DNA from: Jatrophihabitans_A sp035248685
GTDB lineage: Bacteria > Actinomycetota > Actinomycetes > Mycobacteriales > Jatrophihabitantaceae
DNA: 64,000 nt
NCBI GenBank assembly: GCA_035248685.1
Contig: DATFHF010000049.1
Span: 1-64,000, forward strand
Direction: 5' to 3'
Shown: one piece after another, positions 35,506-43,280 of the stretch
Layout: every line of letters starts with the position of its first letter
Numbering within the stretch: position 1 is the first letter of the stretch
Made by a program: the position numbers and the translations under genes
The notes under the pieces: model-generated
Told to the model about the DNA's origin: nothing
Databases searched by the model: none
What the model saw: only the letters and a program-made list of their open reading frames with translations

Positions 35506-37062
35506 GTGAGCGACGATGCGACGGCCGATCGGCCGGCCCGGCCCCCGGCCGGCGCCCCGAGCGGTGAGCAGGCCTTGGGGACGGCCGGCGAACCCGAACC
35601 TGCTAAGCCCGAATCGGCCAAGGCCGAGGCCAAGGCCGAACCGGTCGACGATCTGGTCACCACCAAGCACACCATTCGGGTCGGGCGGCGAAACCTCGCC
35701 TACACCGCGGTCGCCGGCCGGGTAGTGCTGCGCGAGGAGGACGTCACCGACGGCGTCTTCCGCGGCCACCCCGGCCGAGCTCAGATGTTCATCACCGCCT
35801 ACACCCTGGACGGCGCGGATCCGGCTCGCCGGCCGGTGGTCTTCGCCTTCAACGGCGGCCCCGGCTCGTCCTCGGTGTGGTTGCACCTCGGGCTGCTCGG
35901 ACCGCGCCGGGTGGTCATGGGCGACGCCGGCGAGCTGCTGCCACCGCCGTATCAGCTTGCCGACAATGCCGAAACTATCCTGGCCCAGGCCGACCTGGTG
36001 TTCATCGACCCGGTGTCCACCGGCTACTCCCGCACCGCCGAGGGCGTGAAGGCCGACGAGTTCCACGGCTACACCCGCGATCTGGATTCGGTGGCCGAGC
36101 TGATCCGGCTGTGGACGTCCCGCAACGGCCGCTGGATGTCGCCGAAGTTCCTGGCCGGCGAGTCCTACGGCACGCTGCGGGCGGCGGCCCTGGTCGAGCT
36201 GCTACAGACCAGATTCGGCATGTATTCCAACGGCATCATCCTGATCTCCAGCGTGCTCGACATGGCCACCCTGCGTCCGCACGAGGACAACGACCTGCCC
36301 ACCACGCTGTTCTTGCCGACCTACGCCGCGATCGCGCACCACCACGGCAAGCATGGGACGAAGTCGCTGCGGGCGGTGCTGCGCGATGCCGAGGACTACG
36401 CCTCGCGGGACTACCCCTGGGTGCTCTCGCGCGGTAACCGGCTGTCCGAAGCCGAACGGTCTGACGCGGCCGACCGGCTGGCGGCGCTCACCGGGCTGAC
36501 CGCGGATTACGTGCTGCGCTCGGATCTGCGGCTGGAGGCCACTCGCTTCTACACCGAGCTGCTGCGTGACCAGGGCCGCACGGTCGGCCGGTTGGACGGC
36601 CGGTTCGCCGGTTGGCTGCACGACGGCGCGGCCGCGGAGTTCGACGCCGACCCCAGCTACGACGCGATCCTGGGGCCGTACTCGGCCGGCTTCAACCACT
36701 ACGTCCGCGCTGAACTCGGCTACGCCAGCGACCTGCCGTACGAGCTGATCACCCCGAAGGTCGAGCCCTGGTCGTACAAGGAGTTCGAGAACCGGTCGGT
36801 GACCGTCACCCGCAACCTGGCCCGGGCGATGCGGACCAACCAGCATTTGAAGGTGCACGTGGCACTGGGTTATCACGACGGCGCGACGCCGTACTTCGCA
36901 GCGGAGTATGTGCTGGCGCACCTGCCCATCCCGACCGAGCTGCGGGCGAATATCGAGTCGGCCTACTACCCGGCCGGGCACATGATGTACGTGCACGAGC
37001 CGTCCCGGGTACAGCAGTCGGCGGACCTGGCCGACTTCGTCCGGCGGGCCGCCAACCTCTAG
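35506..37062 (+). CDS. S10 family serine carboxypeptidase-like protein
   Basis: The 518-residue protein carries the S10 motifs in order: FAFNGGPGSSSVWLHLGLLGP near residue 115, FIDPVSTGYSRT near 165, nucleophile Ser in LAGESYGTLRAAAL near 222, Asp in GYHDGATPYFAAEY near 460 and His in PAGHMMYVHEP near 490. The catalytic triad is complete. No signal peptide is present; instead about 48 Ala/Pro/Glu-rich residues lead in, so a cytoplasmic or non-classical location is likely. The substrate is unknown. Confidence 0.9.
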   Translation: MSDDATADRPARPPAGAPSGEQALGTAGEPEPAKPESAKAEAKAEPVDDLVTTKHTIRVGRRNLAYTAVAGRVVLREEDVTDGVFRGHPGRAQMFITAYTLDGADPARRPVVFAFNGGPGSSSVWLHLGLLGPRRVVMGDAGELLPPPYQLADNAETILAQADLVFIDPVSTGYSRTAEGVKADEFHGYTRDLDSVAELIRLWTSRNGRWMSPKFLAGESYGTLRAAALVELLQTRFGMYSNGIILISSVLDMATLRPHEDNDLPTTLFLPTYAAIAHHHGKHGTKSLRAVLRDAEDYASRDYPWVLSRGNRLSEAERSDAADRLAALTGLTADYVLRSDLRLEATRFYTELLRDQGRTVGRLDGRFAGWLHDGAAAEFDADPSYDAILGPYSAGFNHYVRAELGYASDLPYELITPKVEPWSYKEFENRSVTVTRNLARAMRTNQHLKVHVALGYHDGATPYFAAEYVLAHLPIPTELRANIESAYYPAGHMMYVHEPSRVQQSADLADFVRRAANL

Positions 37063-37099
37063 CCGGTACCGGGGTACCGATCCAGATCGAGGAGAAGCC

Positions 37100-38872
37100 G
37101 TGTTGTTGCGGATGTCCACGCTATTCCTGCGTACCTTGCGCGACGATCCGGCCGACGCCGAGGTGCCCAGTCACCGGCTGCTGGTGCGCGCCGGTTACGT
37201 CCGCCGGATCGCGCCGGGCATCTACTCCTGGCTGCCGCTGGGCATCGCGGTGCTGCGCAACATCGAGCAGATCGTGCGCGAGGAAATGGCGGCGATCGGT
37301 TCGCAGGAGGTGCACTTCCCGGCGTTGATCCCGCGCGAGATCTTCGAGGCGAGCGGCCGGTGGGCCGATTACGGCCAATCGCTGTTTCGACTGACCGACC
37401 GCAAGGCCGTCGACTACCTGCTCGGACCGACCCACGAGGAGCTGTTCACCCTTCTGGTAAAAGGCGAATACTCCTCGTACAAGGACTATCCGCTGTCGCT
37501 GTACCAGATTCAGACCAAGTACCGGGACGAGGCGCGGCCGCGGGCAGGCGTGCTGCGGGGCCGAGAGTTCATCATGAAGGACTCCTACTCCTTCGACCTG
37601 TCCGACGAGGGCTTGGCGGCCTCCTACCAGGCCCACCGCGATGCTTACCAGCGGATCTTCAGCCGGCTGGGCTTCGACTACCGGATCGTGTTCGCGGTGT
37701 CCGGCGCGATGGGCGGCTCGGCGTCGGAGGAGTTCCTGGCGCCCACCGAGTCCGGCGAGGACACCTTCGTGCAGTGCACGAACTGCGATTACGCCGCGAA
37801 TACCGAGGCGGTGCAGATCGCGGTGCCGCCCAGCGAGGACCCGGCCGGGGTACCGGCTAGCGTCGTGCTGGACACCCCGGACACGCCGACCATCGCCACC
37901 CTGGTCGACTCGCTGAACGGCTACGACTGGGCCTCGGTGGGGGTGGCCGACGCGCCGACCTTCACCGCCGCGGACACCCTGAAGAACGTGGTGTTCAAGA
38001 CTCGGCAGCCGGGGGCGGACAAGTGGGAGCTGTTGGTGGTGGGCGTCCCCGGTGATCGCGAGGTCGACCTCAAGCGGCTGGCCGGCCAGCTGGAGCCGGT
38101 CGAGGTCGCGGTAGCCGAACCGGAGGATCTGGCTAGCCGACCGGAGCTGGTACGCGGCTACATCGGCCCGCAACGACTGGCCGAGTGGCAGGTCCGCTAC
38201 CTGGTCGACCCGCTGGTGGTGGACGGCAGCGGCTGGGTGACCGGGGCGAATCAGGCCGGCAAACACGCCGCATTCGTAGTGCGCGGCCGGGACTTCACGC
38301 CGGCCGGCGAGGTCGGCGCGGTGGAGATCCGCGACGGTGACCGCTGTGCCCGCTGCGGTGCGCCGCTGCGGATCGCACGGGGCATCGAGCTCGGGCATGT
38401 CTTTGCGCTCGGGCGAAAGTACGCCGCTACGTTCGGCTTGACCGCGCTCGGCGCGGACGGCAAGCCGGTGACGGTGACCATGGGCTCCTACGGCGTCGGC
38501 ATCACCAGGGCGGTGGCCGCGCTGGCCGAGCAAACCCACGACGAACTCGGCCTGTGCTGGCCCGGTTCGGTCGCACCCGCGCAGGTGCAGGTGGTGCCGA
38601 CCGGCAAGGACGATGCCGCCTACGCCGAGGCCGAACGGCTGGCCGGCGAGCTAGCGGCGGCCGGGGTGCGGGTATTGCTGGATGACCGCAAGGCCTCGCC
38701 CGGCGTGAAGTTCAAGGACGCCGAGCTGCTGGGCATGCCGCTGATCCTGATCGTGGGGCGCAGCCTGGCCGACGGGGTGGTCGAACTGCGCGAGCGCAAG
38801 ACCGGCGCCAAGCGGGATCTCCCGTTGGGCGCGGCGGTCAGCGAGGTGCAGGCGGCGGTCGCCCTGGTCTGA
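37100..38872 (+). CDS. proS: Prolyl-tRNA synthetase (bacterial type with editing domain)
   Basis: The 590-residue class II synthetase has motif 1-2 blocks (GPTHEELFTLLVKGEY, TKYRDEARPRAGVLRGREF, IMKDSYSFD), an inserted editing domain (about 225-405), motif 3 (GSYGVGITRAVAALAEQ) and the C-terminal anticodon-binding domain. It charges proline tRNA. Its start MLLRMSTLFLRTLRDDPADAE fits the family from GTG at 37100, with GGAG seven bases upstream. It is 37 bp after the S10 gene and converges on the endonuclease IV gene with a 10-bp gap. Confidence 0.97.
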   Translation: MLLRMSTLFLRTLRDDPADAEVPSHRLLVRAGYVRRIAPGIYSWLPLGIAVLRNIEQIVREEMAAIGSQEVHFPALIPREIFEASGRWADYGQSLFRLTDRKAVDYLLGPTHEELFTLLVKGEYSSYKDYPLSLYQIQTKYRDEARPRAGVLRGREFIMKDSYSFDLSDEGLAASYQAHRDAYQRIFSRLGFDYRIVFAVSGAMGGSASEEFLAPTESGEDTFVQCTNCDYAANTEAVQIAVPPSEDPAGVPASVVLDTPDTPTIATLVDSLNGYDWASVGVADAPTFTAADTLKNVVFKTRQPGADKWELLVVGVPGDREVDLKRLAGQLEPVEVAVAEPEDLASRPELVRGYIGPQRLAEWQVRYLVDPLVVDGSGWVTGANQAGKHAAFVVRGRDFTPAGEVGAVEIRDGDRCARCGAPLRIARGIELGHVFALGRKYAATFGLTALGADGKPVTVTMGSYGVGITRAVAALAEQTHDELGLCWPGSVAPAQVQVVPTGKDDAAYAEAERLAGELAAAGVRVLLDDRKASPGVKFKDAELLGMPLILIVGRSLADGVVELRERKTGAKRDLPLGAAVSEVQAAVALV

Positions 38873-38882
38873 ACCGGTGCGG

Positions 38883-39710
38883 TCAGCTGTGGGTGCGCAG
38901 GTACTCGATGTCCGCGGCCTGCCCGTCCGGCGGGGTCTCCACGATCACGTCACAGCCGGCGGCCCGGACGATCGCGGCGATCGCCTCCGGATCGATGAAG
39001 CCGGTGCCGAGGTTGGTGTGCCGGTCGGCGCCGGAGTCGAAGGTGTCTCGGCTGTCGTTGGCGTGCACCAGGTCGACCCGGCCGGTGATGGCTTTGACCC
39101 GGTCCACGATGCCGGCCAGGTCCTCGCCACCGGCATGCGCATGGCAGGTGTCCAGGCAGAAGCCCGGCTCGTATTCGCCGATCGCGTCCCATAGCGCGGC
39201 GATCCGGTCCAGCCGCCGGGCCATCGCCTTGGTGCCGCCGGCGGTGTTCTCGATCAGGATCGGCAGCGGGAAACCACCGGTCTCGGCGGCTTGCGCGAAC
39301 GCCTTGCGCCAGTTGTCAACACCGACTGCCGGGTCGTCGTTGGCGCCGACGTGGCCACCGTGCACGATCAGGCCCTTGGCGCCGATCGCGGCGGCCGCGG
39401 CGGCGTGCTGGCCGAGCAGCTTGCGACTCGGGATCCGGATCCGGTTGTTGGTGGTGGCCAGGTTCAGCACGTACGGCGAATGGATGTAGACGGTCAGGTC
39501 GGCGGCCATGATCTGCGCCGCGTGCTGGTGTGGCTTGGGCGCCTTCCAGCCCTGCGGGTCGGCCAAAAAGAACTGCATGGCCGCGGCGCCCACGCCGAGT
39601 GCCGCGGTCAGCGGGTCGCCGGATTCGACATGTGCGCCGATGGCCGGCCCGGTGGCGGAGGCGGCGGTTGCGGTCGGGGTAGCCGAGGTGGCCAGCTTGT
39701 GCTCAGGCAT
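38883..39710 (-). CDS. nfo: Deoxyribonuclease IV (AP endonuclease, Nfo family)
   Basis: A 275-residue TIM-barrel endonuclease that cleaves at abasic sites in base-excision repair. Zinc ligands of the Nfo family can be seen in order: IGAHV near residue 25, YIHSPY near 75, HGGHVG near 115, LIENTAGG near 150, CLDTCHAHAGG near 185, LVHANDSRDTFDSGADRHTN near 215, and VETPPDG near 260. The N-terminal 20 residues are Ala/Thr-rich. It diverges from the secreted-protein gene; a 16-bp palindrome lies in the 189-bp gap. Confidence 0.93.
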   Translation of the reverse strand: MPEHKLATSATPTATAASATGPAIGAHVESGDPLTAALGVGAAAMQFFLADPQGWKAPKPHQHAAQIMAADLTVYIHSPYVLNLATTNNRIRIPSRKLLGQHAAAAAAIGAKGLIVHGGHVGANDDPAVGVDNWRKAFAQAAETGGFPLPILIENTAGGTKAMARRLDRIAALWDAIGEYEPGFCLDTCHAHAGGEDLAGIVDRVKAITGRVDLVHANDSRDTFDSGADRHTNLGTGFIDPEAIAAIVRAAGCDVIVETPPDGQAADIEYLRTHS

Positions 39711-39766
39711 GGTTGCCAGGTTAGTCGCCCGGTACGACGGGCAACCCGACGGACTGCCCGGACAAA

Positions 39767-39782
39767 GACCGGTATACCGGTC
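39767..39782. promoter_or_regulatory. Perfect 16-bp palindrome in nfo / secreted-protein gap
   Basis: GACCGGTATACCGGTC is fully self-complementary and is centred about 65 bp upstream of the nfo start. Its size and place suit an operator for a dimeric regulator. No regulator gene is adjacent, so the binder is unknown. Confidence 0.4.
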
Positions 39783-39899
39783 CAGATGCCGTTCGAATAG
39801 TACGATCGGGGGTTAGTAGTGACCGATGTTGGGCATGCTCGTTAAGCCAGAGGGACGTCCGAGAGGCCACGGGGACGTTCGCGACGACAAGGGGTGATC

Positions 39900-40991
39900 A
39901 TGCGGTTCGGGCGAGCCGCCGCAGTAGCGGCAGCCGCGGCACTGGCCACCGGTGGCTGCCTGTTGGCCGGCAACAGTTCCGGATCGGCTGCCACCCCACC
40001 GCCGCCTACTCCAATCTCGTTGGGTTTGTCGGGCATGTCGTCGAGTGCTTGCCCACTCCCGTTGAACGGCAGCATGGCCGTCAAGCCGGGCACCACTGTG
40101 CAGTTCAAGCCGGAATTGCCGCTGGGTGTTCTACAGCAGCTGACGCTCAGCTACGTCCGGGAAACGACGACGACCCCCAAGCCGGCGGCCACCACCAAGT
40201 CGGTGCCCAACACCGGACTGAACGTGGCCTTCCCGTCCGCCGGCAGTTATGACCTGAGCTGGCACACCGATCTTCTCGGTGCGTTGGGGGGCGTCATCCA
40301 GGTCGGCGCGTCCACCACCGGCAAGCTGCTAGTGGACGCCAATGCCCAGCAGTGCGTGATTGCGATCCAGGTACCGATACCGAGCGTGTCGGTGACCGCC
40401 GTGCCCAGCCCGGTCACCAGCCTGATCAACGGTGTGCTGAGCAGCGCGGCCAGCACCGTGAACGGCGTCCTCAGCCCGGTGAACAGCGCGGTCGGCCCGA
40501 TCGTCAGCTCAGTCGCCGGGACCGTTGGCGGGGTGATCGGCAGTTTGCCCGGCGGCGGCAGCCCCGGCCCGGGCGTTCCGCCGACCGGGTCGGTTCCGGG
40601 CACTACCTACCAGCCGACCGGTCCCACGGTGGCCCAACGAACCGTGCCGCAGGGTTACGGAAACGGCAACGGGGCCGCTGGGATCTACCTGCCGACCACG
40701 GGTGGTTCGGTCAACGCCCCGGCGGCCGGCAGCACCGGCACCGGCACCGGCACCGGCACGAGCAAAGCCGGCTCGGCCACCCCGATCAAGGCCGGTGGCT
40801 CACCGCACACCGTTGACGTGGCAGCGGACAAGCCCACCTTGGCGCTGGAGGGCTGGTCGGTGCTGATCGTGCTGGCCGCCCTGATTGCGCTGTCCGGCGC
40901 CACCGCCTTCTACGCCCGGACCTTCCTGCTACACCCTGCATCAACCAGCAGCCGAGTACCTACGAGCAGGGGAGCTCACGCAGCCGGCTGA
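39900..40991 (+). CDS. Secreted, C-terminally anchored low-complexity protein, function unknown
   Basis: The 363-residue product has a signal peptide (MRFGRAAAVAAAAALATGGC) with a cysteine that weakly resembles a lipobox, an extracellular domain rich in Pro, Thr, Ser and Gly, and one C-terminal helix (WSVLIVLAALIALSGATAFYA) with a short basic tail. Residues about 160-225 contain repeated VLSSAASTVNGVLSPVNSAVG-like segments. Thr-Gly repeats occur near residue 280. An LPTTG stands about 60 residues before the helix and is probably not a sorting signal. ATG at 39900 has AAGGGG upstream. I do not recognise the family. Confidence 0.8.
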   Translation: MRFGRAAAVAAAAALATGGCLLAGNSSGSAATPPPPTPISLGLSGMSSSACPLPLNGSMAVKPGTTVQFKPELPLGVLQQLTLSYVRETTTTPKPAATTKSVPNTGLNVAFPSAGSYDLSWHTDLLGALGGVIQVGASTTGKLLVDANAQQCVIAIQVPIPSVSVTAVPSPVTSLINGVLSSAASTVNGVLSPVNSAVGPIVSSVAGTVGGVIGSLPGGGSPGPGVPPTGSVPGTTYQPTGPTVAQRTVPQGYGNGNGAAGIYLPTTGGSVNAPAAGSTGTGTGTGTSKAGSATPIKAGGSPHTVDVAADKPTLALEGWSVLIVLAALIALSGATAFYARTFLLHPASTSSRVPTSRGAHAAG

Positions 40992-41097
40992 CCGCACTCG
41001 ATTTCGTTTCCGCGGCGGCCCCCGGTAACCTGTAGCGGTTGCCCTGCCGCGGCTCTCCGCGGTTCGACCGGCCGCGACCCTAGCGGCTGGCATCAGG

Positions 41098-41148
41098 CAG
41101 CACCTCCTGCCACGGAGAGTCCGTGGCCGCATAGTCCACAGGAGGCTG
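41098..41148 (+). promoter_or_regulatory. rpsF leader with sequestered Shine-Dalgarno (possible S6:S18 autoregulatory element)
   Basis: CAG-CA-CCTCCTG (41098-41109) can pair with CAGGAGG-CTG (41139-41148), which contains the rpsF ribosome binding site AGGAGG at 41140-41145. Between the arms a second hairpin forms from GCCACGG and CCGTGGC (41109-41127). This arrangement would hide the start site until opened. S6:S18 leader RNAs that regulate rpsF are known in many bacteria; whether this is one is an inference. Confidence 0.55.
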
Positions 41149-41159
41149 GGTCAATTCCC

Positions 41160-41504
41160 ATGCGCCATTACGAAGTCATGGTCATCCTCGATCCCGAACT
41201 CGACGAACGAACCATCGCGCCCTCGCTGGATGCATTCCTGTCCGTCATCAAGAAGGACGGCGGCACGGTGGAGAAGGTCGACATCTGGGGCCGTCGGCGA
41301 TTGTCGTTCCAGATCAAGAAGAAGTCCGAGGGTATCTACGCGGTCATCGATCTCAGCGCCGAGCCGGCGTCGGTCATCGAGTTGGACCGCCAGCTGAACC
41401 TGAATGAGTCGGTCTTGCGTACCAAGGTGCTGCGGCCGGTGCCGCAGAAGATCAGGTCGAAGAAGCCCGACCCGAAGAAGTCCGACGCGAAGCGGATCGC
41501 CTGA
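41160..41504 (+). CDS. rpsF: 30S ribosomal protein S6
   Basis: The 114-residue protein begins MRHYEVMVILDPELDER, the conserved S6 N-terminus, and contains DIWGRRRLSFQIKKKSEGIY. It binds 16S rRNA as a pair with S18. The C-terminal tail is Lys-rich. The stop overlaps the ssb start by one base. This gene starts the conserved rpsF-ssb-rpsR-rplI operon, and its ribosome binding site AGGAGG lies within a foldable leader. Confidence 0.97.
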   Translation: MRHYEVMVILDPELDERTIAPSLDAFLSVIKKDGGTVEKVDIWGRRRLSFQIKKKSEGIYAVIDLSAEPASVIELDRQLNLNESVLRTKVLRPVPQKIRSKKPDPKKSDAKRIA

Positions 41505-41989
41505 TGGCCGGCGAGACGGTCATCACCGTCGTCGGCAACCTGACCGCGGACCCGGAGCTGCGCTTTACCCCGTCCGGTGCGGCGGTCGCCTCGTTCACGG
41601 TGGCATCGACCCCGCGGACCTTCGACAAGCAGTCGAACGAATGGAAGGACGGCGAGGCGCTGTTCCTGCGCTGCTCGATCTGGCGACAGGCAGCCGAAAA
41701 CGTCGCCGAGTCGCTCCAGCGCGGGATGCGCGTGGTGGTGACCGGCCGGCTTCAGCAGCGCTCATACGAGACCCGCGAGGGTGAGAAGCGCACCGTCATC
41801 GAGATGCAGGTGGACGAGATCGGACCGTCGTTGCGGTATGCGACGGCCAAGGTGAACCGCACTCAGCGTGGCTCGTCCGGCGGCGGCGGTTTCGGCGGCG
41901 ACAGCGTCGGATCGGTGCCCGCCGACGACCCGTGGGCCTCCGCTGCCCCATCTGGTTCGGCCGGCTACTCCGACGAACCGCCTTTCTAA
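41504..41989 (+). CDS. ssb: Single-stranded DNA-binding protein
   Basis: The 161-residue SSB has an N-terminal OB fold (VITVVGNLTADPELRFTPSGAAVASFTVAST split by strands, then FLRCSIWRQAAENVAESL) and a Gly-rich linker ending in the acidic tip SDEPPF, which recruits repair and replication proteins. It is the usual replication SSB between rpsF and rpsR. Forty bases separate it from rpsR. Confidence 0.97.
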   Translation: MAGETVITVVGNLTADPELRFTPSGAAVASFTVASTPRTFDKQSNEWKDGEALFLRCSIWRQAAENVAESLQRGMRVVVTGRLQQRSYETREGEKRTVIEMQVDEIGPSLRYATAKVNRTQRGSSGGGGFGGDSVGSVPADDPWASAAPSGSAGYSDEPPF

Positions 41990-42029
41990 ACCACACGATT
42001 CTTGATCGAAGACGATACGGAGCATCACG

Positions 42030-42266
42030 ATGGCCAAGCCACCATTACGCAAGCCCAAGAAGAAGTCCAATCCGCTCAAGACATCGCGGATCGAAGCGAT
42101 CGATTACAAGGACACCGCGCTGTTGCGCAAGTTCATCTCCGACCGCGGCAAGATCCGCGCCCGGCGCGTGACCGGTGTCAGCACCCAGCAGCAGCGCGAG
42201 ATCGCCAAGGCGGTCAAGAACGCCCGTGAGATGGCGCTGCTGCCGTACACCTCGACCGCGCGGTAG
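42030..42266 (+). CDS. rpsR: 30S ribosomal protein S18
   Basis: This 78-residue basic protein has the S18 core IDYKDTALLRKFISDRGKI and TGVSTQQQREIAKAVKNAREMALLPY. It has no cysteines, so it is the zinc-independent form. It partners S6 on the 30S platform and lies 12 bp before rplI. Shine-Dalgarno ACGGAG lies upstream of its ATG. Confidence 0.97.
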   Translation: MAKPPLRKPKKKSNPLKTSRIEAIDYKDTALLRKFISDRGKIRARRVTGVSTQQQREIAKAVKNAREMALLPYTSTAR

Positions 42267-42278
42267 GAAGCAGGAGAC

Positions 42279-42728
42279 ATGAAGCTCATCCTGACCCGGG
42301 AGGTGTCCGGCCTCGGCCTGCCCGGTGACATCGTCGAGGTTGCCGACGGTTACGGCCGCAACTACCTCGTCCCGCGAGGTGCCGCGATCAACTGGACCAA
42401 GGGTGCCGAGCGGCAGATCAGCCAGATCAAGCGTGCACAGGACGCTCGCGAGATCCGCGGGCTGGACCACGCTCGGGAGATCAAGACCGAGCTGGAAGGG
42501 TTGTCGGTGACGCTGCATGCGCGGGCCGGCAACGGCGGCAAGCTGTTCGGCTCAATCAGCCAGTCCGACATCGCCGACGCGGTGAAGGCCGCCGGCGGCC
42601 CCCTGGTGGACCGCAAGCGAGTGCACCTGCCGGGGCACATCAAGACCACCGGCGAGCACACCGTAACCATCGAATTGCACGCCGATGTGGTGGCCACCGT
42701 GCCGGTGACCGTCGCAGCGCGTAGCTAA
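42279..42728 (+). CDS. rplI: 50S ribosomal protein L9
   Basis: A 149-residue L9 with the N-terminal RNA-binding domain MKLILTREVSGLGLPGDIVEV, the conserved DGYGRNYLVPRGAA, a long central helix and a C-terminal domain (GKLFGSISQSDIADAV, HLPGHIKTTGEHTVTIELH). It ends the operon; a terminator hairpin follows within 15 bp. AGGAGA precedes the ATG. Confidence 0.97.
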   Translation: MKLILTREVSGLGLPGDIVEVADGYGRNYLVPRGAAINWTKGAERQISQIKRAQDAREIRGLDHAREIKTELEGLSVTLHARAGNGGKLFGSISQSDIADAVKAAGGPLVDRKRVHLPGHIKTTGEHTVTIELHADVVATVPVTVAARS

Positions 42729-42741
42729 CCGCACGCACGCC

Positions 42742-42783
42742 AAGGCCCGGTCCGCCGCTCGGAGGAGCGAGACCGGGTCTTTG
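42742..42783 (+). terminator. Terminator after rplI
   Basis: AAGGCCCGGTC pairs with GACCGGGTCTT (one G-U pair) around a 20-base loop that itself contains CGCTC/GAGCG. A short T-run follows. It would end the rpsF operon transcript. Confidence 0.75.
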
Positions 42784-43280
42784 CGTGCTTGAAGTGACTC
42801 GCGGTAGTCACAGCGAGTGAAGCAACAACACTATTTTCACTCCCAAATGGGATTCTCCGGGCTGGACGCTTTCGCCCAACCTTGTGGATTACCGCGCACG
42901 TTGCGTGAGCATGCTGTAACGGGACGGCTAGATCGGGGTATCTAGCAAACGGGCTGCTAACGCCTCAACGAGTCGAAAAAAGTTCCCAAGAAGTTTTTGT
43001 CCACAGCGTGTGAGGGTTTCTGGCCCTGGATTCCGGGATGCTGGGCTGGTGGCCCGGACGTTACTCACAGGGCCATCCACAACTCGTGAACATCTTGCCT
43101 CGGCGTTGCCCACAGCCTTGTCCACCGGTGGGCACACAGGCCCGCTTGTCGGCGGTTGCAGCCACCTCTAACGTCATCCCGGGCCGGCACCGGCGAATGC
43201 GCTCCGCAACCAATCCGCATGTCGAACAGGTTTTCGATTATGCTAGCTGGCGGAGCGTGGCCGAAACCGAAGGGTGCCGG
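42784..43280. other. rplI-dnaB intergenic region with DnaA-box cluster
   Basis: A 497-bp region without a credible gene. It holds one perfect DnaA box TTGTCCACA (42997-43005) in an A/T-rich context, and near-matches TAATCCACA (minus, 42883-42891), TTGCCCACA (43106-43114) and TTGTCCACC (43118-43126). A small hairpin GTGACT/AGTCAC lies at 42794-42811. An in-frame upward extension of dnaB is possible but gives a Pro/Arg-rich leader unlike DnaB. The region may serve as a DnaA-controlled dnaB promoter or a DnaA-titrating site. Confidence 0.6.
42997..43005 (+). promoter_or_regulatory. DnaA box (perfect) upstream of dnaB
   Basis: TTGTCCACA, preceded by a T-run (AAGTTTTTGT) and an A-run about 20 bases further left. 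Outside oriC this is the only exact consensus box I found by eye in the window. Confidence 0.7.

Noticed and set aside
33982..36066. Long leftward open frame of 694 codons opposite the GT87-like and S10 genes
   Set aside because: It is His/Arg/Gly/Pro-rich with no known motif and lies opposite two well-supported genes; it reflects high third-position GC.
40699..40713. LPTTG sortase sorting motif in the secreted protein
   Set aside because: It lies about 60 residues before the C-terminal helix, not directly ahead of it, so it does not form a proper sorting signal.
43038..43280. N-terminal extension of dnaB by 81 residues
   Set aside because: The extra residues are Pro/Arg/His-rich and unlike DnaB, and the region is occupied by DnaA boxes; the ATG at 43281 gives a normal-length helicase.
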